Shown: positions 34,020-47,143, counted from the first letter of the stretch. The stretch is 64,000 bases of DNA from Gigaspora rosea (GCA_003550325.1 QKWP01000265.1:34234-98233); one strand, 5' to 3'. The notes: generated from the letters alone by a model not told the origin. A program made the numbers and translations.

Positions 34020-35000
34020 TTACCTATAGGTTCTTAAGCTGCTATAGCAGCCACAGAGCCTAACTACAAACTGTGGTTTTGCACTGCTAATGCAGCCACG
34101 AAGCCTAATTACAATATAAGGATCTTGCACTGCTATCACAGCTGTGGAGCCCAAACACAATATGAGGTCCTTGTACTGCTAATGTAGCTATAGAGCCTAA
34201 CCACAACATAAGGTCCTTGCACTGCTCTTGCAGCATGAAGCTTAAAACATCAAATATGAGGTCCCTACACTGCTATCGCAGATTCAGGGCCTAATTACAA
34301 TATGAGGTTCTTTTTTGTACTGCTATCATGAAGCCCAATTATAATATAAGGTTCTTGTACTGCTATCACAGCCTTGGAGCCTAAACAGCAAATTTGAGGT
34401 GCTATTGCAGCCATGGAGCCTAACCACAATATAAGGTCCTTGTACTGCTCTTACCCTAAACATCAAATATGGGTCCATATATTGCTATCACAGCCATGGA
34501 GCCTTATCACAACATAAGGTCCTTGCACTGCTATTGCAGCTATGGAGCCCAAATATAATATAAGATCCTTGCACTGCTATCACAGCCATAGAGCCTAAAT
34601 AGCAAATTTGAGTTATTGTACTACTATTGTAACCACAAAGCTAATTACAATAAAAGGTTCTTGCACTCCTATTGCTGCGATAGAGCCTAATTACAATATA
34701 AGGTACTTATACTGCTCTCATAGCTATAGTGTCTAAATATCAAATATGAGGTTCTTGCACTGTTATCACCTAATCACATCATGATGTCCTAAGTTGCAGA
34801 GCCTAAGCTAAATATGAGGTGCTTGCACTATTACTGTGCCATAGAGCCTAATCACAATAAAAGGTTCTTGTACTATTATCACAGCTGCAGAGCTTAAACA
34901 TAATATAAGGTCCTTGCACTGCTATTCTAGCTATGGAGCTTAAACATAAAATTCTTGCACTACTACTGGAGCTGCGATACCTAATCATTAAATACAGAGC
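34020..35000. repeat. minisatellite, about 46-bp unit, roughly 20 copies
   Basis: The unit is close to CTTGCACTGCTATCACAGCC, then ATGGAGCCTAAACACAATAT, then AAGGTC. Starts fall near 34,524, 34,570, 34,617, 34,662 and 34,708. Units are diverged, some truncated. The CTGCTATYGCAG core is itself near-palindromic. No reading frame is conserved across units. Confidence 0.85.
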
Positions 35001-35639
35001 TACCAGAGCATTTTGGACACTTTTTGAATTGTAATTACTCAATCAGTTAAGTAACTGCATATAAAATTCATGTCATTTGTTTAGCAGAACATACAATATA
35101 ACTTACTAAAATTTTGTGCAGTTTGATTAAATTATGTAGAAGTTATACAAAAAATAGGAAAAAGTACTATTTTTGGGTTGGTACAAAGATCAATTTTTTG
35201 GTTTTTTTTTGAACTTTGCACAAATGTTGTATGACACCAAGGTAATGTGATGTGATATAAAAAGGGGGCATGTTTGTATAATGAATTAGGTATAAACTAA
35301 AAAAATTTTTTTCTACAAATATGGGTAGTATAAAAGATTTAACAGAAAGTCAACATGTGCAATAATTTATAGCTACAAACGTGAAGATTCAATTCATACT
35401 ATTGCAGCAACAGTTGGCTACTACAAAACTTCTGTGGAAAATATCATAAAAGAGTACAATAAGTTGGACATAGAGGTACAATAAAAAGGACTAGTAAGTC
35501 AAAAATTCTATCCATTCTGATCAAAAAAATCTAAAAAGCTTTGTCACCAACAGCAACTACTATATTAGTCCCATGCAAATCACCAACTACTACAACTTCC
35601 AAAATGAAAAAACAATTTCAGAAAGTACTATTTGTTGTG

Positions 35640-36068
35640 CTAGGATTCTGCAATTCAATTTGATTTAATTTGATTCAATCAAATATTTGATCTCAAATCA
35701 AATTCAAATACAGAAATTTCAAATCAAATCAAATTCAATTTGACAAAATATTAAAAATTTTTATTGAAACTATAGATTCAATAGCTATTTACACAAAATT
35801 TTATTAAAACAACTAACTTTATTTTTTTATAAAACTAGAGCTATTTTGATTAGAAAAACATTTTTGTTTAATACAAAAAATCAATTAACTTAGTGAATTT
35901 TGCATAAATTAAAAATTTTAAAAAGTAACCAAAATTTTAAAATTTTTTAATAAATTTGATTTAATTTGATTTGATTTGATCAAATCAAATTCAAATTAAG
36001 AGTTTATTTGATTCGATCAAATTCAATATGCCTAATATTTGATTCAATTTAACTTTGAGAAACTCTAC
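35640..36068. mobile_element. MITE with AAATCAAATC subterminal motifs
   Basis: Left TAGGATTCTGCAATTCAATT and right (complement TAGAGTTTCTCAAAGTTAAA) are imperfect inverted ends. AATTTGATTTAATTTGATT and complement words fill about 80-120 bp at each side. The flanks share TTGTG. The layout is hAT-like. Confidence 0.6.
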
Positions 36069-36069
36069 A

Positions 36070-37285
36070 TTGTGTATTGTATAATTTAAATTTGAATTTG
36101 CGTATTACCATTTCAAAGCTACTTATTACTGCAAATAATATAGTAAAAAGGTATAATTGGTCTCTTGTGCATTAAACTTGGACTGTTCAGAATTTTAGAC
36201 ACGTGTTGTAGTTAAATAAGACCTATATTCATCTTTTTTTAGGTTCCCCCAACAAAGTGTAGTATGAACCATATAAAAAATAGAATATTAATTGTTTGAA
36301 TTGCACTGTAAAGCATAGTCAGGACTCCGAATAATCTATGTAAGCTTATATTTGAGCATTATAGTAAATTTTTTTTTGGGTAGCACTTTTATATTGGTAT
36401 ATATAAGCTATATTTTAAACATCACATAACACTTTTACCAAAAAGGTTTATTTATTAGTTTTAGTAAATTTATATTAAATCTGAAAATAGAAATTTTTGT
36501 ATAACCATAATGGAAATAGCAATTTTCCATGTGGAAATAATAGATCCCTAAATAAATTAATTATAATCATATTATTTTTTATCTTAATGTATTTGTCTCT
36601 AATATTTCAATCTACTTGTTCACTATTTGAAAATAAAGAATTCTGCTTGTTGATTATTTTACCAAATAAAAAAATAAATGAAATGAAATCAGAGTTACAA
36701 AATAATATTGAATATTATAAAAATAATGAAACTGCAAAAATACTATTAAAACAACTCAAAATTGTATTATACAATTAGAAATATTTCACAAGTTCACAAG
36801 TTATAAGGCTATAATACTCTAATTGAAATGATAACTGATACTTGAGTTCTTTAAGCAAATTGTTGAATTCACAGTATCTTTAAAACAACAAAATGGACAA
36901 GAATATAAGCCTATTCATTAAAAATAACACTTAATTCATTAATTGTTATTTAGTAACATTATCAATAATACCAGAAATTAATTTACATAATCAATATGAA
37001 TTTTCTGATTTTTTAATATTTTACAAAGAAAAATAAGAAATTTACAAGAAAAAGGGCTTGGTACTTAATTTGAAAAGAGTTAGATATATTCTTTAGTATA
37101 AATCAATAGCTATTTTTATACTAAAAAATTTAATTTATTAAATTTTTTCTGAATGGCTATAATAGCTGCTATAATATTTGCATACTATAGTGGTAAACAC
37201 TACTATATTAAAGCTAATCAATTAAAGCAATAAAAGGATATAAATTTAATTTTATTAGATACAATGCCAAAAATAATCAACAGGT
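36070..37285. other. AT-rich region upstream of the recombinase remnant
   Basis: A 93-codon plus frame at 36,497-36,778 starts with a hydrophobic run (LIIIILFFILMYLSLIF) followed by a lysine-rich helix. It may be chance or a lost 5' part. Nothing else recognised. Confidence 0.3.
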
Positions 37286-37723
37286 ATTAATAGAGAAAAT
37301 ACACAAATTATCCCAATACCTGCAGATTATTCTAGTACTTAGGGACCATGTTATGGTTTTCAATTATATCTTCCTAAACATCTAGCTAATGCAGATGAAC
37401 ACCTGTATTTACAAGTTAATCCAAAATAGAGAGAAACTGGTATTTGGTATAAAAAGACATTTTACAGTATAAATCAGCTCAACAAGTTTATAAAAAAAAT
37501 TGGACAATGTACTAAAATTACTATACCTAAGAATTTATTGTCAAATCATTCAGGCAAAAAGACTGCAATGCAGATCTTACATGATAATGAAATTCCAGAA
37601 CAAATAATAATGGATATTACTGGACATTGTAGTATGCAAGAGGTCTGAGCCTATAAAAGAACCAATGAGCTACAAAAATTAATAGGAATACCAAGTTTAG
37701 TTTCTCTTAATAATTTTAATTAA
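37286..37723 (+). pseudogene. Crypton-like tyrosine recombinase, C-terminal part
   Basis: One frame holds for about 145 codons with two TAG and one TGA. It reads PCYGFQLYLPKHLANADEHL, ETGIWYKKTFYSINQLNKF, LLSNHSGKKTAMQILHDNEI, IIMDITGHCSMQEV, stop, AYKRTNELQ. This is the eukaryotic tyrosine-recombinase layout: NHSxxxTA (box II, usually Arg, here Lys-Lys), TGH-S, then the nucleophile Tyr in AYK. The TGA (37,646-37,648) sits where the family usually has Arg just before AY. Family knowledge supports a Crypton-type or Crypton-derived gene; the N-terminal half is not recognisable. Confidence 0.65.
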
Positions 37724-37730
37724 GCAATTC

Positions 37731-37940
37731 ATCTCAAGAAATTCAACTAATAAACTTCTCAAGATAATCCAACCAATCAATGCGTACCAAGAAATCCAAC
37801 TAATCAGCATGTCTCAAGAAAACCATCCTAACAATTTATCTCAAGAAGTTCAACCTATCAATTTGTCTCAAGAAATTCAACCTATCTAACCACTTCAAGA
37901 AATTTCAACAAATTTATCTCAAGAAGTTCATTCAATAAAA
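37731..37940 (+). repeat. 27-bp minisatellite, about eight copies
   Basis: TCTCAAGAAATTCAACCTAT, then CAATTTG recurs every 27 bp from 37,731. The unit length keeps a nine-codon frame (SQEIQLIN-like). The array directly follows the recombinase stop, so it may once have encoded a repetitive C-terminal tail. Confidence 0.75.
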
Positions 37941-39045
37941 TAGGCCAAATGAATTCTTTGATACTTTACAATATGGAAAAGAAAATCAGAATGGAATATC
38001 ATACCTAGTTTTAATAACTGTCATTTTTCATATTGCACATTTAACTTCAAATAGAGAATTTTTCATGCTATGAAATATGATTCTTTCATAAGCATCGCAT
38101 TTTAATTAGTTTTACTAATCTAGCATAACAAATTATTTACATTACAATGCAATGATATGTATATACCTACTATTAGTAATTAAGAAGTATTGATAATTAA
38201 TAAATTCTGCTATATAAAAATCGCTGTAACAATTTCAAAAAGATATGCCACGATGACTTATCAGCGATTGAAAGATATCCCATAGTATTACATCATCAGT
38301 AAAAATATCATAAGAAATCATATGAGCGAGCGATTAGTAAACATGGGATATTTTATAAAATTATAAGATTTAACTAAATTTTCATTTACATTGCAATGAT
38401 AACTTTAATATTTGATATTTATACTATTAATAACAATAATTACATAAACTTTCGAACTTGTTGTTCTGCGATCTTACATCTTTTTGTGACAAAAAGAGGG
38501 TCGCAAAGGTTGCAACTAATTCTAAGGAGATACAAAGTTACGACTTGCAGCAGGCATCTCTAGATATAGTGAAATTATAAGAATTAAAAAATATAATGAA
38601 TATTTAAATAAAGGTTCTTTAAATTCATCTAAGAATGCCGAACTTTGTTACTTTTGAGAATAAGCTTAAGAAAATATTCTTTAGCAAAATTAAGAAAAAA
38701 TTTAATTTACACAAATACATCTACCATAATAAGTCGAACAGTAAAAAAAAGCTTACACTAATTGCTATAAAACAAATCCTATCCTAATATTTAGACTCAA
38801 AAATTAATTATATTTCGCATAGTTCACTGCATTTGTCCGCGCATTTCTTGTTTAAAGTAATGACGTTTCAAATGTTGATCATTATGCATTCCTATTACGA
38901 CATTCTTAATCATCCAACAGGTAATTTTGCGATACAGAATTTTTGAAATTTGTGACTATTGCGACATTATTGAACGTTCATATGATTGTTAAATATGAAA
39001 TTTCCTGACTAATGTCGTAACGTGGCATTATTTTTTTACATGTCA
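37941..39045. other. AT-rich spacer
   Basis: No gene recognised. GATATCCCATA (38,272) and its near-complement (38,345) form a loose inverted pair. Confidence 0.4.
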
Positions 39046-39515
39046 CACTGGGGTGTTCGATGTACTATGTAAATCAAAACTATGTATTGTATATAATAAA
39101 AGGTTATTAATGAATTTTTTAGATAACGTAGTAATTAAATATCATAATTTTTAAATAGATGCACAGTCCTAACTGTTTGATAGTTTCAAATGAAATTTTG
39201 CCAATACCAGCATTATGTCTTTACAAACAAAGATATAGAGCCATTTCTTTAAAAAAAGAAACTAAATTAAATCTTTACCTTTTGCTTTTTTTTAAGGAAA
39301 AAAAGAAAAGTAGATTAAAAAGTTTTCATATTTAAATAGAAGAAATACAAGAAATATCTCTATAGCTTTGATTGTAGGGACGTAATCCCGGTCTCAGTGA
39401 AATTTCAGTCGAAACTATCAAACCGTTATGACTGTGCATCTATTTAAAATTTTAATAATTATGATATTTAATTACTACGTTATCTAAAAAATCATATCGA
39501 ACACCCCAATTTCAC
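39046..39515. mobile_element. foldback MITE, about 470 bp
   Basis: Ends CACACTGGGGTGTTCGAT and, reverse-complemented, GTGTGAAATTGGGGTGTTCG. After an extra 40 bp in the left arm the inner arms match over about 150 bp (TTTTTTAGATAACGTAGTAA, TTAAATATCATAAT, AATAGATGCACAGTC, TGATAGTTTC). Confidence 0.8.
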
Positions 39516-39739
39516 ACGTGATCGTACTGGTCCTTCGCGACATCACATGTATCCTTATTAATATTTAAAGTTTACAGTTTTAGAATAAGATAAAAATTAT
39601 ATATAAAGATCCAAATTCTAGTTATCGTAAACTATTAAAAATTTTAAATATTTTTATTAACTCTTATGATTAGTAGGTTTTGAAATCTAGCAACTATAGT
39701 ATGGAGTAATTAAATAAAAATAACAACATAAAAAATAAA

Positions 39740-40395
39740 GCGGCTATTCATACTTGCTATTCGTACCACCTGTAAATCAAATTTTTTTTCAATCTTTGGG
39801 CGAAGATAACTTGGCAACCACCAAGTCAAATTCGATGGATGTTTTTATTTGGATTCTATAGATTCATAGAATTCAAAAAAAAAAAAAAAAATTTTTTTAT
39901 TCAAGTTGACTTGATGATTGTCTAGACATCTTTGCTCAAAATTTGGAAAAATTCAGAACATCTATCAAATAGATGCTGCGCCAAAATTTTTTCAAACTTT
40001 GAGCGAAGATATCTTGATAACAGTCAAACTCGATGAACTTTTTTTTATTTGGATTCTATAAATCCATAGAATTCAAAGAAAAATATTTTATTGAAATTGA
40101 ATTGGTGATTGTCTAGATATCTTCGCTCAAAGTTTGAAAAAATTTAAACAGTCTATCGAAACAGAAGCTGTGCCAAATTTTTTCAAAATTTGAGCGAAGA
40201 TACTCACAAGTCAAATTCAATAAATGTTTTTCTTTGAATTCTATAAATCTATAAAATCTAAATAAAAAAAACATCCATCGAATTTGACATGGTGGTTATC
40301 AAAAATATCTTCGCTCAAAATTTAAAATAAAGTTTGAAAACTTTGATTTACAAGGGGCAAGAATAACAGATTTGGGGGTATGAATAGCAGCCGTC
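39740..40395. mobile_element. MITE with repeated inverted internal units
   Basis: Ends GCGGCTATTCATACTTGC and, reverse-complemented, GACGGCTGCTATTCATACCC, then TGTAAATCAAA on both sides. The interior repeats a unit of about 200 bp that is itself inverted: TTTGAGCGAAGATA, ATTTGGATTCTATAAATC, GATATCTTCGCTCAAA. Confidence 0.75.
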
Positions 40396-40936
40396 AAAAA
40401 TAATTATATTAATTTAACTAGTCTTAATATATATAGTAAAAGTAAAAGATAAAATTTTAAGTAAAGAATCTTTAAATATAAAAAATTATTTAAATAACTT
40501 TATTATACTCTATTTAAAAATAATAAACAGTAGTTTAAATAGTTTTTTTATATTTTTGATTGTTTTAAAAAAAGTTGAAAGTTTGTATCTGATAGTAATA
40601 TTAACTAAATTAAATCTATTATTTTTTTTGAATACTAATTTAGTATAGATAATTGAGTAATATAAAAAATATATAATTCTGCATTACAACTTATTATAAA
40701 GCTATAAAAAAACATTTCATAATATTACATACTCAAAAGATAAAGCAAGGATTTATGAACCTTAACGCTATCCTAAAACAGTATATTTATTATGATCTTT
40801 CCATTTGCAATTCGTCTTTTGACAGTTATTATTAATAATATTAGGATTGTATTTATATTGTTTATTTTGATTCGAATATGTACAAGAAAATAAAATACTG
40901 TATTTCAAATTACCAGTTAGAGTCTTTAATTTAAAG

Positions 40937-41510
40937 GGGAATTTACATATAAGGGCCCGGAAAAATGAAAATAATTACACATAAGGGCCCAAAGTGAAAA
41001 TAATTACATATAAGAGCACAATCAAGAACCCAAATTATCGTAAATAATTGGATAAACTTTTAACATTAGAAATAATTTTTTTTAGAGTTAAACGTATTAC
41101 TTTTTACTCAATATTGCATTTATTTTCTTAGCATCTTGCATGTAAAAATTGTAACTACTTTAGCCAATTTTAAAAGTAAGTAAATTAACTTTCTACGAAT
41201 ACAAATGAGTTTTTGCGGCTCTAAATATCTTCGATTAACGCTAGTAACCTTCACAAAATGTGATTCATGTTTATGACGATTATTGGTATAGAATAGGCTT
41301 ATTAGTTTAGAACCAAATAAACATTATGATATTGATAAATATTGCTTAACCTAGTCGAATAAACCATAATGTATTAAGTATACAATGATGACGTTCAAAG
41401 AACCAATATCATCATAACGGAATGTTACTTTGGCCCTTAATTATAAAATATTTTCAAGATTTGGCCTTTATATGTAATTATTTTTATTTGGGCCCTTATC
41501 TATATAATTA
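40937..41510. mobile_element. MITE with repeated AAGGGCCC motifs
   Basis: The left side carries TTACATATAAGGGCCCGGAA and two more AATAATTACAYATAAG-GGCCC words; the right side carries the inverse (TGTAATTATTTTTATTTGGG, then CCCTTAT). A single inverted copy of the end occurs at 62,510-62,557. Confidence 0.6.
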
Positions 41511-41559
41511 AAACACAAACGTCTGCAACAACGTGACTTTGCCCGAATAATTGTCAACC

Positions 41560-41960
41560 ATAAGTTTCCTCGTGATTTTACAAGATTGACGCCACTATGA
41601 TTGAACTGTGATTACACTTTGTGTGGCTTGTCGGCTGAATTATAGTAAACAATCATGAAACTCAAAACATCCGAGAAACTGTTGTTTATAAAAATAAAAT
41701 TTAATATTTAGTGGCTGTAACTTATTATGAGATAATAGAACGAACCTTTCATTCATTATAAAGCCTCGTCCATATATAAAGCCTCGTCCATATTATAAAG
41801 CAATGTAATGTTGACTAAAGCCTTTTTTTTAGATAAAAGTTTCATTAAGCTTGGGCTGTGAGTAAAGAAAGCTAAGAGTCAAAGCCCCTTACCCTCTTAG
41901 AATAGTGAAAGCTATAAAACATTGTAATTTTGCCTTTGCAAAGAACAAGAACCTTCAAGA
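41560..41960 (+). repeat. Helitron 5' flank, duplicated at 50.66-51.14 kb
   Basis: GACGCCACTA, TAAACAATCA, TAGTGGCTGTAACTT, GGGCTGTGA and AGCTATAAAACATTGTAATTTT recur in the same order and spacing at 50,725-51,115. Here the block sits just upstream of the Helitron start codon, so it is probably its 5' UTR or promoter. Confidence 0.6.
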
Positions 41961-42182
41961 TAAATAACTCATTTATTAAATAAAAACTATAAAATCCCTA
42001 AAAGTTATAAATTAGATACTGCGACTAAATAATCATTTCACGCTTTGCAAATTGATATCGTAATAGTATATCTTTGCAGTTAAGGTTGAGCGCGTATATT
42101 GTAATCTATACAGTATAAATATTTTTGAATCCATTTTCAAAATTCTGTAAATAAAAGGTATTAATCTAGCCATCTTAGTAAC

Positions 42183-45100
42183 ATGATGAAGATTTTGAAT
42201 AAACCCTCTCGACCACAATCCCGTGCATCATACTTTCGTAATTGACGTAATAATGAAACACAAGAAAAATCTGTTGCTCAACGGTCTGTAGATGCTAAAC
42301 GACATCGACAAATGAGACTTCTAAAAAGAATTCGGCCATCCCAAAATAATTATCAGGAGGCATTATCATATACCAGAATATTTCCAGATGAAATAAATAT
42401 CGGAAGAATGAATGTTATTTGTGAAGCTTGTGGTGCCTTTCATTTTGCAGATGAACGTACGGGTCGAGATTCAAGTATTTTTGCTTCATGCTGTCAAAAA
42501 GGTGCTATTATTCTCGAGGAACCTCTACCTTTTCCAGATGAATTAAGGATTCTGTTCGAAAAGAGCCATCCATTATTATCTGAATTTTTTAAGCATATTC
42601 AAAATTATAATGCAGCTATGGCGTTTGCTTCTATTGTATCTAACATTGAAATTCCGATTGGTAGAGGACCTTGTATTTATCACATTTATGGTCAAATATA
42701 TCATTTTCTTAGTTCTGCAAACCCTACACCTGATGAGATACCTACCTTCGGCCAACTTTACTTTCTTGATACAAGTGAAGCAAGTGAATTAAGATCTCGT
42801 CATTCTATGAATGTTAATCTCAGTCGTAAATTGCTTGATTACCTTGAACAAATTATCCGAAATATAAGTCCATATGCTCATGCATATAAACTAATGCGAG
42901 AAATTTCAGATGAAGAAGATCTACGTGCACGACTAGAGAGAAGAACTCTGATAAATATAAAAATAGTCTTTGACAATAGTCGACGATTAGACCAACAATG
43001 ATATAATTTGCCTCTAACTAATGAAGTTGCTGCAATAATTATTGGATCTAACAATGAACAATTTCCTCCACATAAACTGATTGTCTGTCCTCGTGCTTCT
43101 AATTTACAAATTATACCAGTTATTAATCCAAATTGTGATTCTATGTCTTATCTGCTCTTGTTTCCAGCTGGAGATAAAGGGTGGCATCCAGGAATCTCAC
43201 GTCAACGTGAAAAGAATATATCAATGCTTCAGTTTTATGCATACCACATATCCCAAAAAACTGTCTTTAATCTGATCTTACGAAGTGGATTACTTTTTCA
43301 ACAATATTTAGTTGATGCTTATGTCAAGGTTGAAGAGACCAGATTAAATTATCAGCGTAAAAATCAAGATATTCTTCAGTCAGAAACATATCATGGGTTG
43401 GCAGATTATTTGGCTACTGCTGCAAATGATTATGGTATCATACCTGGTAAAGTTGTTGTACTTGCATCAAGTTTTCAAAGAGGCCCTCGCAATAAACAAC
43501 AAAATTATCAAGATGCTATGACGATTTGTCATAAGTTTGGCAAGCCTGATCTATTTATAACAATTACATGCAATCCATTATGGTCAGAAATAACTGAAAA
43601 TCTCTATCCTGGTCAAACTGCAACAGATCGTCCAGACATTGTAGCCAAAGTTTTCAAAGTAAAACTTAGTCTATTAATGAAAGATCTTGTAAAAAAACCA
43701 TGTATTTGGCAAGGTCGTAGCTTTTACTCGAGTTATTGAATTTCAGAAGCGTGGCCTTCCTCATTGCCATATACTAATTATTTTGGCAGATAATGATAAA
43801 CCCCGTGATAGTGACATGATTGACCGTTTTATAAACTGTGAAATTCCTGATTCATCAGAACACCCTAAGCTATTTAATATAATCCAAAAAATGATGATCC
43901 ATGGTCCCTGTGGATATTTGAATCCTAATGCTCTATGTATGAATAAAGAGTGTATCAATGTCTGTACAAAGGGTTATCCAAAAACTTTTCTTCAAGAAAC
44001 AATAGCAAATAATAATGGATTTCCCAATTATTGACGCAGGGACACTGGAAGAACAATAGTAGTTGGTCATCATGAAGTTAATAATCAATGGGTAGTACCT
44101 CATAATCTATATCTGTTATTAAAATATAATGCCCACATCAATGTTGAAATTTGTTCCAGTATTAAAAGTTTTAAATATCTCTATAAATATATTTTCAAAG
44201 AACATGATTGTGCAAGTCTTAAAATCTGTTCAACAAATGAAACACAAGTGCTTGATTACAATGAGATCAATGCTTTTGTTGAATCTCGATATATTAGTGC
44301 ACCTAAAGCTTTCTGGAGGCTAAGTGAATATAAAATGCAAGAAATGTCACATACAATTATTTGACTCCCTGTTTATTTACCTGAAGAACAGAATGTATAC
44401 TTTATTTCTGGTAAAGAACAAAATGCTTTGAATCGAGCAAGATCAGAATATACTATGTTAACTGCTTGGTTCAAACTTAATGAAGAAGATAATTGATCAA
44501 GAGAAATGCTTTATTATGATATTACTCTTTATTATAGATTTGATAAACAATCTAAATCATGGCGACAACTAATTCAAAATACAAATAATGTTATTGGATG
44601 AATGTATAGTGTTAGTCCAAAAGACTTAGAATGCTATTGTCTTCATCTTCTGCTTTTACATGTTCCTGGAGCTTGAAGTTTTAAAGATCTCAGATCTGTA
44701 AATGGCATGCTTTATGATTCATTTTATGAAGCTGCCTGTAAACATGAGTTGTTATATGATAATAATGAGTGGACTTGATCTCTAAAATCTCTAAATGAGG
44801 CAATTCAATGGCAAATGTCAAAAGAGTTGCGACAACTCTTTGTAACGATCCTGATTTGGGGCACACCACAAAACCCTATACAACTTTGGAATGATTTTAA
44901 ATTGCATTTATCAGAGGATTATGCTAGGCATTATAATACTGATACTGCTTTGCTATTAGCCTATAATGATATTGATAACATGTTACAAACATTCTGAAAG
45001 TCTTTAGCTAATAGCTTTAAAATACAAGCACCTCAAATGGTCTCTCAAATAACACATGCTGCTGGTCTTTTTAATAGAGAAGAGGAAACAAGACAAGGAC

Positions 45101-47143
45101 AGGAAATGTATAATAAAACTTAATCCAGACCAATTATTTGCTATAAATAAACTCCTTTCTGCAGTTGACGGACAATCTTCTAACACTTGTTTTTTTGTGG
45201 ATGGTCCTAGTGGTACAGGAAAGACATTTCTTTATCGAACTCTGTATCATGTTCTTCAGAGATGTGATATCAATCTTGTAACAGTAGCCTGGACTGGAAT
45301 TGCTACAAATCTTTTGCCAAATAGCACAACTGTCCATAACCGTTTTAAATTATCTTTAACTTTGTTAGATACATCAATATTACAATTGTCAGCAAGTAGT
45401 CATGAAGCTGATATTATTCGTCAAACAAAAGTAATTATCTGGAATGAAGCACCTATGGCCTCAGCTTAAGCTTTAGAAATTATAGATCTGGTTTACGTGA
45501 TCTTATACAAAATACAGCACCTTTTGGTGGAAAAATTATAGTGCTCAGTGGAGATTTTCAGCAAGTCCTTCCAATTGTGCAACATGGCTCTTGTGCTGCT
45601 CAAGTCAATGCTAGCATAAAACAATTTTATTGTAGTCATTGTTTCGTGTACTTCACCTTAATCAAAATATGCACATTGATGAAAGTTGAGATAACTTTGC
45701 AAATTGGCTTCTTCAATTAGGTGATAGACAATTGCCTGCTCTTGATGATGAAATTGAAATACCATCTAAGTGTATTACATCCGGAAATCTAATTTCTGAT
45801 GTATTTGCCTATAAGAAAAGTGGTACAGGCGTGGTACAGGTTGGTGTCAGAAATGCTCGAAATGGTACGGATCTTGTAGCACGTGTGGGAACATTTTACG
45901 GAATGGCACGGTAAAAATGGCATGGACATTGCGGCAAAGGGTGGCACGTAATATCACGTAATATGAAATGGCACGTTCAGATGACACGTATGTGTGACAT
46001 TACACATGTGTTGGCTCGTGATATGTGTTGGCTCGTTTCGTGGAGAGCGAAAGATCAGTAAAGGATTTTTTTAAAAAACAGAGCGATATCTCATGATTTC
46101 ACTAATGAAGCTTCCCTGTGTGTCTTAACAAAAAAAATTCCTTACAAAATTTTGCTTCATACGCAGTTAGCTTGTTTATCTTATGTTGATTACTTATGTA
46201 GATTTATGTTTTAATAGTTAATCCACATCGTTATCGCGGTGGCACATGAATTTACGTTCATTTCCCATGCCAAATCCCGTGCCGATTCAACTAGTAAACT
46301 GCTGCAAAACCCATGCCATTTACGGTCCAATTAGCACAGGCACACGGTCCCTTACGGTCCATCAAATCCAGACTTTGACCTGTGCCAAAATGACCCGTGC
46401 CTATCCGATTCCATCCCGTGCCTATACGGTACATTTTTCTTATAGGGTTGGAGAACATCTATCAGGAGATAATCTTGAAAATCTATATGAAAAGGCATTT
46501 TTTGTCCCACTAACAAGGAATGTTTGGCTCTAAATGAAGAAGTAGTTCATAAACTTCCTGGTCACCAAAAAATCTATACAAGTATTGACAAAGCTATTTG
46601 CGAAAATGGAGAAAACCCAAGTCAATATCCTGAGAAATACCTCTACTCGTTGACACCAAATGGTCTACTTCCTCAAAAACTGAGTCTCAAAAGTGGTTCT
46701 GTTATAATATTACTGAGAAATCTCGATGTCAATCATGGCCTGTGTAATGGAGCAAGACTTATTGTTCGACGCATGCAAGATCATGTTCTTGACTGTGAAC
46801 TAATGACAGGAGAATTGCAAAAAAAAAGAGTGCTTATTTCTAGAATTAAGCTACAACCAATGGAAGAATTCCTACCTTTTAATTTTACCGGTATGCGTTA
46901 TCAGTTTCCAATTAGACTAGCTTTTGCTATGACTATCAACAAGTCACAAGGTCAAACTTTTCAAAAGGTTGGATTACTGCTTGAAAAACCTGTGTTTAGT
47001 TATGGTCAACTATATGTTGCTTTCTCTCGAGTTCGTAATTTTGCCTCTATTCATATTAAACTTCCTCTTTATAAAACATTAACTAAAAATATTGTTTTCG
47101 TGAAATACTTGAATAAAAATGATTTCATAATATACATTAAATA
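42183..47143 (+). pseudogene. Helitron Rep/helicase, decayed and interrupted
   Basis: The first in-frame ATG is at 42,183. In order come a Helitron-like N-terminal domain (CEACGAFHF, YHIYGQIYHF); Rep motif 1 (LFITITCNPLW, about 43,556); the HUH motif in GLPHCHILI (43,762-43,770); the two-tyrosine motif KYLYKYIFKEHD (44,173); and a PIF1-type helicase with Walker A GPSGTGKTFLYRTL, Walker B VIIWNEAPM (Asn where Asp is usual), SGDFQQVLP, and C-terminal INKSQGQTFQKVGL and YVAFSRVR. In-frame stops are TGA at 42,243, 42,999, 44,032, 44,362, 44,494, 44,599, 44,674, 44,776, 44,995 and 45,687, with one TAA at 45,467. Frameshifts fall near 43,712, 45,115, 45,490, 45,640 and 46,520. A MITE-like element splits the helicase at 45,808-46,446. 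Helitron termini were not found. Rolling-circle transposition is the family role; this copy is dead. Confidence 0.9.
45808..46446. mobile_element. hAT-like MITE inside the Helitron helicase
   Basis: Ends CCTATAAGAAAAGTGGTACA and, reverse-complemented, CCTATAAGAAAAATGTACCG. The first and last 200 bp are full of TGGCACGG/CCGTGCCA words. Helicase coding stops at LISDVF on the left and resumes at the right. No clear target duplication. The GC-richer body differs from its host. Confidence 0.8.

Noticed and set aside
34848..35042. 64-codon minus frame in the minisatellite
   Set aside because: Frame not conserved between units; shadow of the repeat.
36497..36778. 93-codon plus frame with a membrane-like N-terminus
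   Set aside because: AT-rich, no homology recognised, no support beyond length; mentioned only in the spacer note.
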